The notes under the pieces: model-generated
Database searches by the model: none
Told to the model about the DNA's origin: nothing
Seen by the model: only the letters and a program-made list of their open reading frames with translations
From: Amyelois transitella
Lineage: Eukaryota; Arthropoda; Insecta; Lepidoptera; Pyralidae
Direction: 5' to 3'
DNA length: 64,000 nt
NCBI RefSeq assembly: GCF_032362555.1
Contig: NC_083509.1
Coordinates: forward strand, 5,293,001-5,357,000
Shown here: positions 1 to 12,042 of the stretch, in pieces
Layout of the letters: every line of letters starts with the position of its first letter
Numbering within the stretch: position 1 is the first letter of the stretch
Position numbers and translations under genes: made by a program

Positions 1-451
1 TTTCGAAGCAATTACGTGTAAAAGTTTATAGATTTAGTAAAAAAAGAAGGATTTTAGCTTTTTCAAAAGTAGATGGAGTGTGTTACATATTTCTTTCGTG
101 TTAGTTTATGCATTATATCCAATACCTCTGTAATGGATATAATTGGTTTTAGATAGTAAATTTATTATACTATTGAAATACACTAACTTTTTTACAATAA
201 ATACATGGATTTTGTAAATATCTTATATTTTTCAAGACTGAGAATCCGTTACACGCACACATACGCACTATGTCCGCCATCTTACTTGTGTCGTACACTG
301 TCTGTGTATTGTATCGCGACGCTAATATACAGCATGCTTTCAAAAGCCTCTGTGATTTATTCATTGATTGAAACTAAATCTACGAAATTTATTTTATTGG
401 TTTTAGTCAAAATGTCGTTTGGTTTTGATGACATGATGTCATGATAGTTGG
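1..451. other. Unassigned AT-rich sequence
   Basis: No homologous coding sequence is recognised here. The short open frames have no family motif and no convincing splice context. The stretch ends at the first unit of the tandem array. Confidence 0.5.
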
Positions 452-453
452 GA

Positions 454-1275
454 GATGGTATACAGGATCTACGCTCCGGTAACTCGTATCGCGCTGTGTT
501 TTAGCTCGTTAGTTTTGTCTCCGTGAGCACTTTCTGATGAAGTGACATCGAGGGTCTGATGATGCAGTCGGAAGGTGGTATACAGGATCTACGCTCCGGT
601 AACTCGTATCGCGCTGTGTTTTAGCTCGTCAGTTTTGTCTCAGTGAGCACTTTCTGATGAAGTGACATCGAGGGTCTGATGATGCAGTCGGAAGGTGGTA
701 TACAGGATCTATGCTCCGGTAACTCGTATCGCGCTGTGTTTTAGCTCGTTAGTTTTGTCTCCGTGAGCACTTTCTGATGAAGTGACATCGAGGGTCTGAT
801 GATGCAGTCGGAAGGTGGTATACAGGATCTACGCTCCGGTAACTCGTATCGCGCTGTGTTTTAGCTCGTCAGTTTTGTCTCAGTGAGCACTTTCTGATGA
901 AGTGACATCGAGGGTCTGATGATGCAGTCGGAAGGTGGTATACAGTATACAGGATCTACGCTCCGGTAACTCGTATCGCGCTGTGTTTTAGCTCGTTAGT
1001 TTTGTCTCCGTGAGCACTTTCTGATGAAGTGACATCGAGGGTCTGATGATGCAGTCGGAAGGTGGTATACAGTATACAGGATCTATGCTCCGGTAACTCG
1101 TATCGCGCTGTGTTTTAGCTCGTTAGTTTTGTCTCCGTGAGCACTTTCTGATGAAGTGACATCGAGGGTCTGATGATGCAGTCGGAAGGTGGTATACAGG
1201 ATCTACGCTCCGGTAACTCGTATCGCGCTGTGTTTTAGCTCGTTAGTTTTGTCTCCGTGAGCACTTTCTGATGAC
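454..1275. repeat. Seven-unit 120-bp tandem array upstream of the piggyBac-like gene
   Basis: Units begin with GGTGGTATACAGGATCTA (first unit: GATGGTATAC) at about 454, 574, 694, 814, 934, 1061 and 1188. The period is exactly 120 for four steps, then 127 twice because TATACAG is duplicated. The last unit is truncated near 1275. Units 2 and 4 share GTCAGTTTTGTCTCAGTG, while the others read GTTAGTTTTGTCTCCGTG. This gives a 240-bp higher-order pattern in the first four units. The array ends about 55 bases before the start codon of the transposase gene, so it may lie in its promoter or 5' untranslated region. Each unit contains AAG|GTGGTA and ATACAG|GAT, which resemble splice sites, but nothing shows that they are used. 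Confidence 0.95.
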
Positions 1276-1329
1276 ATCGATGTCTGGTTTGAATACATGC
1301 TAATAATTTTATTTTATTGACAGATTAAA

Positions 1330-4017
1330 ATGGAACCCCAAACCCCAAGTACTTCCAGAAGCATGTTTGTCGGCTTGGAGGTGACTAGAACTCCTCAGGG
1401 ATCCCTTATTCGGGGCAGAGATGTAGTCTTGGAGACATCTGGATCAGGGAGGATTAGAGTATGTTATTTTCCAGTTTTGTTAACTTTCCCTTTTACTTTA
1501 AAAACAAAAACTGATTATTTCGTATATTTTATTACAGCCTTGGCGGCCCCAAAATTTATCTGTGGAAGGCGAAGCCATAGAGATCGTGGATGAGTTGGTC
1601 CATGGCGGCGAAAAAGTAGCTGCTGTAAGAATGGTTTTCTTTTTTTTGATAACTTTAGTAGATGTTCAACTTTTTTTTAACTACCAAGATAATAATATGT
1701 CGAGATGTATACTAACTTATTGCTCACTTATTGATGTCTATTGTAAGGATTATCGAAACAAAATATTACCTATTATCACAACATGCAATGTTATTTACAA
1801 AATAATTATTTTTTAGGTACCAGAGGAACGTACGAAAGGTCAGCCGCGTAATCTTTTTGGCCGAGAACCTGTAAGTTTCATTTTCATAACACTCTTTGAA
1901 AGTATAAATTACTTGCATTGAGAAAGGGATTTTTATTTATTGCCGCTCTCATCGTGCACCGGACTATCTGATAGAAATCTAGTCCATCCAGTAACTAAGG
2001 TAATGTAACTAAGGGTGTTTGGTTTGTGCTTCAATAACACAATTCTGCTAAAATTGGCAATGCGGTATGAATGTATTGTAACTTCATTGATATAAAGGTG
2101 TTTGGTGTATGCTCAATAACGTAATTCAGCGAAATTGGCAATATGGCATGAATATATTGAAAGTTAATTGAATAAAAATGAACAGGAATCTCTATTCCTG
2201 TTCATCGTTGGGATACACTAATTATTCCTTTTTATAAAAATATTGTGGTTGGCATCTCTAACAATACCCGCTTTTGTTATGTTTGTGTGTATGCTTGCAT
2301 GTGGTTTAGGGTTTGGTTTTTTTAATAGGATGAAGACATACTGGATCCTGAGCTGGCTGAAGAATTAGCCATCGACTCTGGAAGTGATGAGGATGCCGAG
2401 GAAGAATTGACTCTCGATCAGTTACAGCAGATGTTGGAATCAGATGACGATTTTATTGAAGATGAAGTTAGTGAGGAGCCATTGACTTGGTCATCTGATT
2501 TTAACGAATTTAGAGGGGTCAGGGAGGACTTCAACGAAGAAGCTGGTCCTAAAATTGAGGGAACAAGTCCTTTAGGCTTGTTTACTCAAATTTGGGACCA
2601 GCCTCTGATGGATTCTATTGTCCACGAAACGAATCATTACGCTTGGGAAACAATAACCGGTTTCTTTGAAACCGGAGACTCCATGCCAAGTAAATCTCGC
2701 ATGAACGACTGGGTGGAAACTTCGGTTTCCGAACTATATAGGCTTATAGGTGTGATGATATTTATGTCAATATGTGTAAGAAGTAGGTTAGAGGAATATT
2801 GGATGACGGGTGTGATGGGTATGCCGGAGTTTCGAAAACTGATGTCAAGGGATCATTACGTAATGCTCTTAAAATTTTTGCACTTTACTGATAACAACAA
2901 CATACATGTACAGGGGCGTGATAAGAAAATAGCTAAAATAAAACCTATTATAGATTATTTAAATAAAAAATTCCAGTCCATTTACGTGCCTCACAGAGAA
3001 GTATCGATAGACGAATCGTTGCTGCTTTGGAAGGGTCATTTAAGCTGGAAACAATGCATTCGTTCCAAAGCAGCTCGATTCGGTATCAAAAGTTATGAAC
3101 TCTGTGAGGCCGTAACTGGATACGTAGTAAATTTAATTTTGTATGCCGGCAAAGGCACGACAACTGCAGAAACGGTTTACGGGTTTACTACATCCACTGC
3201 CAAAATAGTCCTTGAGCTTTTCAAGAACTATTTAGGCAAGGGATATACCCTGTTCATGGACAATTTTTATAATTCTGTTCCTCTGACCCAATTTCTAAAA
3301 AAACATAAAACTGACGTAGTCGGTACTCTGAACCGTCGCCGAAAAGACACGCCCGTAGAAATCCAAAATTTGCAGGATAAAAGGATGGCTAGGGGTAGTG
3401 TGGTAAGTAGACACTGTGGTGATGTATCCGTCATAGCATGGAAAGATGTGAAGCTTGTCACCACTGTATCTACTTACCACAAAACAGATATGGCTCCAGG
3501 GCACAGGGCTGGCCAACCCTGCTCCAAACCAGTCGTGGTCCATGAATATAATAAATACATGGGAGGCGTCGATCTCAAAGATCAAAAGCTAAGCATGTAT
3601 TTATTAGAAAGAAAGAGGGGAATCAAATGGTATATTAAAGTTTTTAGACGTCTTTTAAATATATCTATTTTAAATGCATATATTATATATTGTGCTAACA
3701 TTGGCCAGCATAAAAAAATGACTCACCGCCAATTTCGTTTCAAGCTTGCTGAAGAGCTCTGCTTAGAATTCGGACAAAACGTCTCCTCACGTTCGCGCCA
3801 GGTCCCCATCCCCACCTGTAGCAGGCTGAACAGGGATTTTAATCATTTCCCTGTTCATAATGAGGTGACCGAGGAGCGAACCAAAAAACAAGATAAATTT
3901 AAGAGGGGACGTTGTGTTAGATGCAGGCAAAAATGTAACATCGCGTGCAGTCATTGCACGGTGTATATTTGTGTTGGCCAATGTTGGCTTGAGTATCATA
4001 CTTTAGAAAATCTATAG
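1330..4017 (+). CDS. piggyBac-like transposase, four coding exons, open frame
   Basis: Transposase of the DDE_Tnp_1_7 (piggyBac) family, which cuts and pastes at TTAA sites. Four exons join in phase 0: 1330-1458, 1538-1624, 1817-1870 and 2329-4017. They use donors GTATGT, GTAAGA and GTAAGT and acceptors ACAG, TTAG and ATAG, giving 652 residues without a stop. An acidic N-terminal region leads into the core. Candidate catalytic aspartates are about D318 (SIDESLL), D401 (LFMDNFYNS) and D505 (MGGVDLKDQ), the usual DDD arrangement. The C-terminus carries a Cys-rich zinc-binding region (CVRC, CNIACSHC, CVGQC). Classical piggyBac has an uninterrupted reading frame, so three introns in the N-terminal part are notable. 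They could mean a PGBD-like domesticated gene or an element that has acquired introns. The start is the first ATG of exon 1, just after an acceptor-like TTGACAG, so an upstream noncoding exon is possible. Confidence 0.85.
2179..2204. repeat. Short perfect hairpin in transposase intron 3
   Basis: TGAACAGGAAT and its exact reverse complement ATTCCTGTTCA are separated by CTCT. It lies in the intron before exon 4. Confidence 0.8.
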
Positions 4018-4103
4018 TTTGTAAATTACTTCTGTAGTTACATATATATAAAATATATAATTAAATATTATCTATTTATTTATATTAGTTATATATTTAT
4101 ATA

Positions 4104-4389
4104 AAATGTGTGATGTAGTAGTCAACACACCAGACTGCTACTTCCAGGTCTCGGGTTCGATCCCCAGTCAGGTCAAGTTGGTAAATTATCTTTTTCATAT
4201 TGACTTCTGATCTTGGGTGTTTATCTATTTATGTATACATTATTTTATTTTTAAATATTAATATTAGGATTATTGTTTAAAAATACTTTTTTCTCTTTGA
4301 TCCCTTCTTTCTTAGGACTGCACTGGTTTGGTCTACGGGTTATAAGATACATAGAATGAATATACAAATAAAATAAAAAAAAAAAAAAT
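4104..4389 (+). repeat. Candidate tRNA-derived SINE with A-rich tail
   Basis: A tRNA-like head at about 4107-4175 has a perfect polymerase III B box (GGTTCGATCCC at about 4154). The sequence ends in AATAAAATAAA followed by a run of A near 4370-4389. The head does not fold as a full tRNA, so it is called a SINE rather than a gene. It sits just after the transposase stop codon and could overlap its 3' untranslated region. Family and exact borders are uncertain. Confidence 0.45.
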
Positions 4390-5148
4390 TCAAAGCCCTT
4401 CAGGCGAGTAGGCGACCAATACTGTTGAAAAGAGTTTCTTTCGGCGTTTCTTCTCTTGCAGTGGTCGGTTACGAAGCGCTAGTAGTCTTTAGCTTTGAAA
4501 GAATTAATAATTTTAAATTTGAGTTTTGAATACATATCTATTTAATTTATCTAAATCGATAATTTTTACATGTAATTTGACGTAAAAAAGTGCCTACAAA
4601 GGCCTATTTTCTGAATAAACGTTTGAGTTTGGTTACAGTCGGCTTGAGCTCGATCGAACGCATGCGTGTTTTGAGTCCAAACATGCTTTGTTTAAAATTT
4701 AAGTTGACGTCATTTAGAGACACTGCTGCAGTGCAGTTTGGTGCCTATTCTTCTGTTATCCTATTCTTCACTTGCGCTTCTGAATTTGTGTAAACTTTTT
4801 TGCATATGAATATTCTGCAGACTGTTTAAATAACACCCTTTTAAAACGTTGTTGTTATCAGTAAAGTGAAATGATGGGAATCTAAAATTTCGATTCCTAC
4901 GCAAAATTTTTTTGTTTAATTTGAATTCATAATTCATTAAAAATAAGTATTTTTTTTTACAAAACAACCGACTTCAACACTATTCCCTATCTCAAAAATT
5001 ACTGAACCGATTTTGATGAAAGTATTTTTTTTCAATAAGTCTTTATATATTACATAGTTCTTATCATTATAGATTTATTGAAAAAAAAAACTTATCAAAA
5101 ACAGTTCAGTAATTATTTTTACAAAATTGTAATTTTATTTTTATTTTT

Positions 5149-5220
5149 TCATTGGTAAAAATAATTCCTAGTATGTACTATGAATCATTGGTAAAAATAA
5201 TTACTAGTATGTACTATGAA
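5149..5220. repeat. Two-copy 36-bp tandem duplication
   Basis: The unit starts TCATTGGTAAAAATAATT and ends CTAGTATGTACTATGAA. The two adjacent copies differ at one base. No coding role is apparent. Confidence 0.85.
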
Positions 5221-6214
5221 TTGAATAGGTTTAGAGTAGTGGAAACCAATAAACATTGTACATTTTTGTATTCCAATAAAAGAAACATTTTAATCAACAT
5301 TTTATTTTTATTTTTACAAGACACTCTTTTCCAAATTACTAACGTGCACAACTAAAAACAAACATCCTGTAGATATGCCCAGATCCGACCTAAAGCAGTT
5401 AGACAAACATTGACAGTGGACGGATACGGCCATCAGCAGTTAGGCGTTAACCACATGCCGCCATTTTGTCCAGATACGGCCATCAGCAGACAAGCAAGGC
5501 AAACAAGTCACGCACACAGACATACATTTTTCTAGTTTTTGGCTATGGTTTTTCGCTCATTTTCTCTAGGCAAGCTATATATGTCTGATATAAAAACGAA
5601 ACTACAATTTTTCGTGTTTGCCACACTGCCCTTACAGTTGAGCAAAGACAAATGTAAGTGAATGAACGAGCCAATTGAAAAAATGATAGTTTTCTAGGTA
5701 AGTTTTCAGTTTTTAGTAGAAATATACTATTTTAAGACATTTAGATACATTTTACTTGTTGTTTTGTGAAGCCAAATACATTATTTACGATTACAATGCC
5801 TCAAATAAATCTACATTTCAATATTTTCATGGTAATAGAAGTATAAAGTTTGCGTTGTAGAAGTTGCAAAATGGCGAAATCGTGATTCTTACTGGATTAT
5901 TTGTGAAGACGATTTTAGAGAATTTTACTTGGGACATAATAACTTTTTGGCACCATTAAATTCCTCAATTATTGGACTTTGTGGAATAGTAAACAAAAAC
6001 AGAATATATGAAAGATGTAAATTGCAAAATCAGTAAAATATTTACAATGGATAATTTTTCGGTAAGTTTTGAATTCAGTGACCTAAATATAATAAACGCA
6101 AGTGTTTTTTCGCATCAAAATTTATTGCATATGATTCTTCATTTATATATCTTTAAAAAAAAATAAATTTTTGGGTAGGTCCCAAATAATTATATACAGA
6201 TATACAACAAAATC

Positions 6215-6303
6215 TAAGACACTGCGCGCCCGTCCGCCGCGGCGCTTGAACGCCGCAGACGAGGTGCGCAGTTTGCGTATAGCCGCCGCAGCTGAAGGGT
6301 TAA
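6215..6303. mobile_element. Possible piggyBac-type element end
   Basis: A GC-rich block with subterminal CGCCGC repeats ends in GAAGGGTTAA. Read from the other strand this is TTAACCCTTC, that is, a TTAA target site followed by CCC, as in piggyBac-family termini. No matching left end was found in the window, so it may not belong to the transposase at 1330-4017. Confidence 0.3.
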
Positions 6304-6410
6304 GAGTATAACTTACATTATGTTTAGGTTATTTTACAATGTTTTTGTAGTAATCTTAGTAAAAGTTTGCGGACGAATACTGACATGCCTATTTTACCAA
6401 TTATTTGGTA

Positions 6411-6428
6411 TCCGTCCACGTGGACGGA
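6411..6428. repeat. Perfect 18-bp palindrome
   Basis: TCCGTCCACGTGGACGGA equals its own reverse complement. It has a CACGTG E-box at its centre and overlaps the first GGACGGAAAC motif. Confidence 0.85.
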
Positions 6429-6595
6429 AACTAAAACAGCAAGCTAAGTATTTGGAGTGTTCATTTTACTTTTTCAGACCTATAAAAAAATATGTGTTTT
6501 CTTAAGATATGAACTTTATTGGCTATTTGACAAGATATTTAGTTAACGTCCAATAATTTCTCGGTATTGCTTGTTTTAAAAAATGTTTAAATGGC

Positions 6596-6642
6596 ATGGA
6601 CGAAAACTAAACAGCAATTTTTTTTTATTAGTTTTCGTCCAT
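6596..6642. repeat. 15-bp perfect inverted repeat built on the GGACGAAAAC motif
   Basis: ATGGACGAAAACTAA at 6596-6610 is exactly reverse-complemented at 6628-6642, with a 17-base loop. Confidence 0.85.
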
Positions 6643-8032
6643 AATAGTGTGGAATCTACTTCTAACACATTTTCTTGTTAATTCGTACAGGTTTTTCTAG
6701 TAGGTACTAAACTATGAAATTAATTGTTATAGATGGATTCGGGGAAATAAAAAAAGCAGGAAATCTACTGCTGAAGAATAAATATTTTTGTTGATTAAAT
6801 AAAAGATTAAGAAAACAGTTTTTATTTAACATTGCACTTTTACTCTTTTTTACATACTGGACGGAAACTAGATCACGCCAGGGCGAAAACCAAACTTTTT
6901 TGGACGAAAACTAATGAAATCTGCCATTTAACATTTAATTATTTATATAAAAAACAATGTAGTTATAATTAAAAGTTTCTTAATTTTTATCAAAAATAGA
7001 CTATATGAGGTATATAAACAAATATGAGCTATTTTAATTAGGATACTTTATCATATTATTTTTACGTCTGAAAACTAGCAACTCCGCTAATTGGACGAAA
7101 ACCAGCGCAATCACCCTATATGGTGAAGTTTTTATCGTATGGCGATGGTCAGAATTTCAGTGTACGTTTCAAAAGTAAGTTAAGTATAAAAGTAAACCTT
7201 TTCGGCCGCACAACAAACCATGCTAAATTGAGTGTTAAATGAAGCTGTAGTGAAACTTAAAACCGAACAAATTCATTTTAGGCAATTCGCTGTTCAGATG
7301 CAATAGAAATCAGAATAATTAACAGTCCTTTATTATTTTGATTTCTACAACGGATACTATGAGTATTCTCGCAACGGTCACTAAACAAATAAATGATTAT
7401 AAGGCCCTCAACTATCCGCCAGGGGCGTTGTCTGGCAGCGACAGTAAGCTTATTTGGTGGAAAATCGCGAGCGGCCATCAAAACTCGTTGTGATTGTGCT
7501 AACATGAAAAAAACCAACCTTTATCCCGACCGAGGGGTTTGAAGGAAACCTTGCCTCAATTTATTCCATAAAAATGTTCTTGCGGAGTGAAGGTAAATCT
7601 TGCCCTATCCGCACGGAACCACAATTTTAGCGCTACAGTTTTGGTAACTTATCATGAGAAAGAGGAAGAATAATGTAAATATCTAACAAAAAACATTTTT
7701 AAATTGAACAATTTTAATCTGCATTATAATTACAAAATTTACGCAGGGAAACCTTTAGTGGAAACCAGTGAAAACTAGGACTAGGTAGGTATTTAAATAA
7801 ATATTTGTCATTTATTTACATTCAATAATATCAGGGTATTTATAATTTTTGTGTATACAATTCTTATCATTGACAAGTAAATGATAGACAGACCTTACCT
7901 GTATGTAATCTACTGATATAAACTATTAAAATATCATAATGGTATTATGACATTATATTGCACAAAGTACCTATATACAAATATTTTTACCCATGGATTT
8001 CATTAGACTGTAATACTACTACTTGAGGCTGG

Positions 8033-11000
8033 TCAACTGAATTCTTTGAGAAGTTGATCTTTAATTTCATAATAACGATTTAATCTTATTTCGGCGTACC
8101 TGAAAAACAAAACAGTATTTAATTTATAAACTTCTTATTTAATTTTTACTTCTAAGTAGGTACTATAGTTTTTACAGATAAGAATTATTTATCTAAGTAA
8201 GAAACTTACTGGCCAAAATCAAAATCTATAGTGGAATGTTCATATTGCACAAGGGACCACACTCCCCAAGTGAAGTGGGAAGCTAGGGTTAGCCTCTGGA
8301 CCTCTTTATAAACTTTCTGGATGTCCGACTCTGTTGGAATTTCATCCTGAAGATATTCAGTTAAATAGACCCTTATCCATTTTTTCTGGAACTCCATATT
8401 TGGGTATCTTTCGTAGTTGATATCATCAATTGTAAGACCTGAAATTGAAAGAAATCCCATCTCAACTAATATTACGAGTAGATATAAATGCAATTATGAT
8501 TTTGTTTTATTTAGATTGATTTTATATTTACACTGGGAGTAAGGTTCTATGGGATTTCAAGAGGATGAAATTCATAACTACTGCCAACTCGCGCATCTTG
8601 TCAGCGCCCAAAATTCAGAGCTTAGCTCATTTTTATGTATAGGATTTGAGGGAACCAAATCGAAGAAATAATTATTACATAAATATGAGAATGGAGCAAA
8701 CGTAAAAATGGGCAAGTAATGCGTATGGCGGCACAGGTTCAAATCCTATATCGGCCATGTTCCAACCAATGAGTCATGAACATTTGTTTGAGTGCTAACC
8801 AATGCTCTTACGGCGAGGGAAAACATACTGAGGAAACCTGCACATTCAGGTAACTGAATGTGTAACCATCATCCAATATGAGTTAAGTTCTCCTGCAAAG
8901 GTTGCGAAGGTCAGACGGGAGTCGCTAGTATAAAAACCTGACTCACCCAATCCAAGATTCATGATTAAGGGCGAATCCCGGGCTCCTCCGAATGGTGAGA
9001 ATGTAATGCCAGGAGGAAGAATATTTATTATATTAATATAAATAATTGTCTTAAACATATTTGGCTTGTTTTTGGCGTTTTGACATTTTAGCACTTTTTT
9101 GGGACTGATTTAGCCCTATGCTCACATCGATTCGAAAACAAGCAACACAAGTAAATATCATTCAACTAAAGAACGTAGTCCATTTTCTGATATTAAAATC
9201 AATCTGTGGTATTAAACAATCGACCTTGCATGAACCCAAATAGTCCATTACAATAAGATAACAGGATGAACTGAATGATGTCTGAATTGATAAATTGGTG
9301 CTCCATGTGGTATATATACATATAAAGATAATAGAGAGGTACCTACACTTTATTTATTGGTTCACATGTATGTATTTTATTACTTCGTAAGCCAGACAGC
9401 CTTATTCAAGAACCATATGTATTTGAAGGTTTGCTTGCCATAATATCTTTAAAGAACAAAATACATTAAAAATGAAGTATCCAAAGTTGGACTTATCCCA
9501 GTTAAGGATATTTTCCAGTGAACCATCCAATAATTTTAAAACAGATTTAAAAGAAAATATTAAGTTGAAAAACGTACAAATACTTTTATAAGAAATAAAA
9601 TACACGGTATATTTTATACACTTACACATTAAAACTTACCAACATATTCATTGAAATGGTTAGCGATATCGTATGCTTGGAAATTATATGCCGCATATTC
9701 ATAGTCAATGAACACAACGGTCCCTTCAGATTGGTTGTAGATCACGTTTCCTAGAACCAAATCATTGTGAGCAAACACAACTGGGCTCTCGGCCTTGGTT
9801 AAGTGGGACTTTAGACGCTCAAACTCTATCCTTAGTTTTGTTATTGACCCAAGACTAGTCACAAATCTACAACAGAATGTACAAAAGTATGGGTGTTAAC
9901 TCAGCTATGAATTATTATTTAAACAAGTAGAAAAGTTATTATTAGTAATAGCTGTTTTTATAAGCCTACATCTAAGCTACGGAATGACAACATCAATGCC
10001 TGTTCTAAGTACCGTAAAATTACGAGAAAATATACTTTAAAATTGTATGCAAAACCTTACTATTTTTCTAAATGCGAAAGTCTGTCTGTCTGTTCTGCTT
10101 TCACAGCTAAACCGTTGGGCTGATTAAAATGAATTTTTGTATGGATATACTAAACAAAGGAAACTTTTATTCAAAAATCAACCCCTAATATATTAAAAAG
10201 GGGGTGAAAGTTTGTATGAAAATCAATAATGCTACCTATGCGAAAGCTGGGCGGATCGCTTGTATGTATATAAATCTTTATTACATTTTTGAATACTTTA
10301 ATGGATGAGTTGCTCATATAATTTAATTAAATTTGGTAAAGTTAAGAACAACAAAAAGGAACAAAATTTAAGTAAAGTTTTTTTAGGAATGAGGCATGAC
10401 AACTATTGTGCTGTGATATTTGTTTTGTTATTTTTTTATGAACTTAAATGTATACAACAAACCTTTTTTGTTTGGTTTCATCCGTGAAACGTTCTGGTAT
10501 CAAACTCATAAATTGTTCTGTCTTGTCCCATATTGTAGGCTCCTGTTTTATCTATGAAAATTAAAAAATTAATAAAATATTAAAGGATGCAATTTTTCAC
10601 AAACAATGTTCTTATATATCAACTATTCCTCTTTTTAATAATAAATGCAGACACAGGATAGTGTCTAGATTTTAAAGGCATAAAAAAAACTATAGACTCG
10701 TAAAATACATAATAACAAAGAAGTGTATTATTTTATTGCACTTGCAATATTTGTAAGTAGGTTAACATGACATTGAATAAGTTATCTATGTAGGCAATTA
10801 CCAGTCACACAACTATTTGCAGTGCTGTAACTAGCCATAAAATATTTTCTTATCTACTAATTCCTCTGTTATAACAGACAGTGGAAATATACATACCTAC
10901 TTTTATTATACTTATCAAGTATGATGAAATGTTTTCAATTAGAAGTGTTGAAACTATTATTAAAATCTTACTATGATAATAAAATTTATCCTTATAAGTT

Positions 11001-12042
11001 TCCAAACTAAGATATAGGATAGCTATACGAGTACCTATGCATGGCATATTTCAAAAGGCAATGTATTTTTTGCCTTCCATGGTTTGCACTTCTAGTAAAT
11101 ATAAGTTTTATCATGCAAATTGTAATCCAAATATGAAATGTTCACATATAAGCAGAGTCTTAATAAATAATACCTCAGGGCCAAGTTTGACCTTGTGCAT
11201 TTTTGCCATTTGTCGAGCAACAAGGGGCCATATTTTCTCATCATATACTGTTTCAGTATTAAGACACACTCCAGGATAATACTGATATGCCAGTCCATTT
11301 TCAAATATACAATATATTTCAGGTGCCAATCCAAGAGCATGCAATGTTTTTATATTTCTGAAATAATGGTTCATTTATATCAGTAAGTTTATATCTTATT
11401 AATCAATACCTGTTTTGGGCCCACTGGAAGAAATTCTCTAGAAATAAGAAGTGCCCTAATACTTCAATATAAAAATCAAAAAATAGATGAATCAATTAAT
11501 CAAGTTTTAAAAGTTTGGAAGAAAAAAAGCTGGCAAAATTCATTACCTTATTTCAGCAGTTCTGTCTATGAGCAAGTCAGTTTTGTTCCCATAAATTCGT
11601 ACAAGAACTACATTATCATCATTATCCATATTGGTACACAAGCGGCAAGCAACTAGTTTATTAGTAATGCCATCTGTAAAAAGCTATAAAGAAAATTTTA
11701 TATTTTATATGATTAGTACCACTGGTTAATTTAATTTGAGAAAACAGCATTTAAATGACTAAATAAACAAATTCACTCTCATGCCACTGAAATGCCAATT
11801 ATATATACAGTTCAAATCAAAACATGAACTGGTTTTAGTTAAAGACATAGGTAGTTACTATTTTTAAATTATGTTTATAACCTTAGGTCACAAAATTCAT
11901 AGGATACCTTAAATTTTATGTTTTCGGGATTCCAATCTGGCCGTATCTCTTTGAGGAGACGCAAAATTCCATCATATGGATCACTTTCTTCAATTTTTAC
12001 AGATACATAAATATCACCAGCTGGAAGGCAGACACCTGACAT
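8033..12042 (-). CDS. eas: Ethanolamine kinase (ETNK/easily-shocked family)
   Basis: Cytosolic enzyme that phosphorylates ethanolamine with ATP, the first step of the CDP-ethanolamine route to phosphatidylethanolamine. Seven exons on the minus strand (11908-12042, 11547-11683, 11174-11357, 10463-10551, 9640-9866, 8210-8438, 8033-8099) join with consistent phases to 355 residues, normal for the family. The Brenner-type catalytic motif HNDLVLGN is at about 215-222, and the metal-binding FIDYEY is at 234-239. It is followed by DIANHFNEYVG, typical of choline/ethanolamine kinases. The MSGVCLPAGD start and the sequence NIKTLHALGLAPEIYCIF also fit ethanolamine rather than choline kinase. The start is the only ATG in frame in exon 1. 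The next gene upstream (chaperone, same strand) is 3.5 kb away, so nothing suggests co-transcription. The symbol follows the Drosophila orthologue. Confidence 0.93.
8697..8960 (+). repeat. tRNA-derived SINE, 5'-truncated copy
   Basis: It aligns with the copy at 61367-61600: a B-box-like GGTTCAAATCCTA followed by TCGGCCATGT, and later AGGTTGCGAAGGTCAGA, AGTCGC and TAAAAACCTGA. It lies in intron 5 of the ethanolamine kinase gene. The A box end is degraded. Confidence 0.65.
10060..10265. repeat. Dispersed repeat fragment (AAACCGTTGGGCTGATTAAA type)
   Basis: It contains GCGAAAGTCTGTCTGTCTGTTC and AGCTAAACCGTTGGGCTGAT and ends GCGAAAGCTGGGCGGATCGC. This resembles the widespread lepidopteran repeats that end in a 'cgaagtcgcgggc' block. 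It lies in an ethanolamine kinase intron. Confidence 0.45.

Larger units (their letters stand above)
6371..7102. repeat. Cluster of GGACGAAAAC motifs
   Basis: The decamer GGACGAAAAC, or a one-base variant, occurs at 6422, 6598, 6631 (inverted), 6859, 6881, 6902 and 7093, with a weaker match at 6371. Most copies continue with TA or CA. Spacing is irregular, so this is not a simple tandem repeat. Confidence 0.7.
4390..8032. other. Intergenic region between transposase and ethanolamine kinase
   Basis: No gene is recognised. It holds a repeat fragment at 4960-5130 (TTACAAAACAACCGACTTCAA type), a 36-bp duplication at 5149-5220, a GC-rich block at 6215-6303, and a cluster of GGACGAAAAC motifs at 6371-7102. 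A TTTATT near 7812 reads AATAAA on the minus strand and could be the polyadenylation signal of the ethanolamine kinase gene. Confidence 0.5.

Noticed and set aside
205-444. 79-codon plus-strand open frame near the window start
   Set aside because: No family motif and no splice or codon support; overlaps an equally open frame on the other strand.
454-1275. CRISPR-like array
   Set aside because: Units are contiguous near-identical 120-mers without variable spacers, in a eukaryotic context.
4107-4175. tRNA gene
   Set aside because: It has a B box but the acceptor and anticodon arms do not form a proper cloverleaf; better read as a SINE head.
10850-11386. Several overlapping frames on both strands near ethanolamine kinase exon 3
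   Set aside because: Only the minus-strand frame matching the kinase is supported; the others are shadows.
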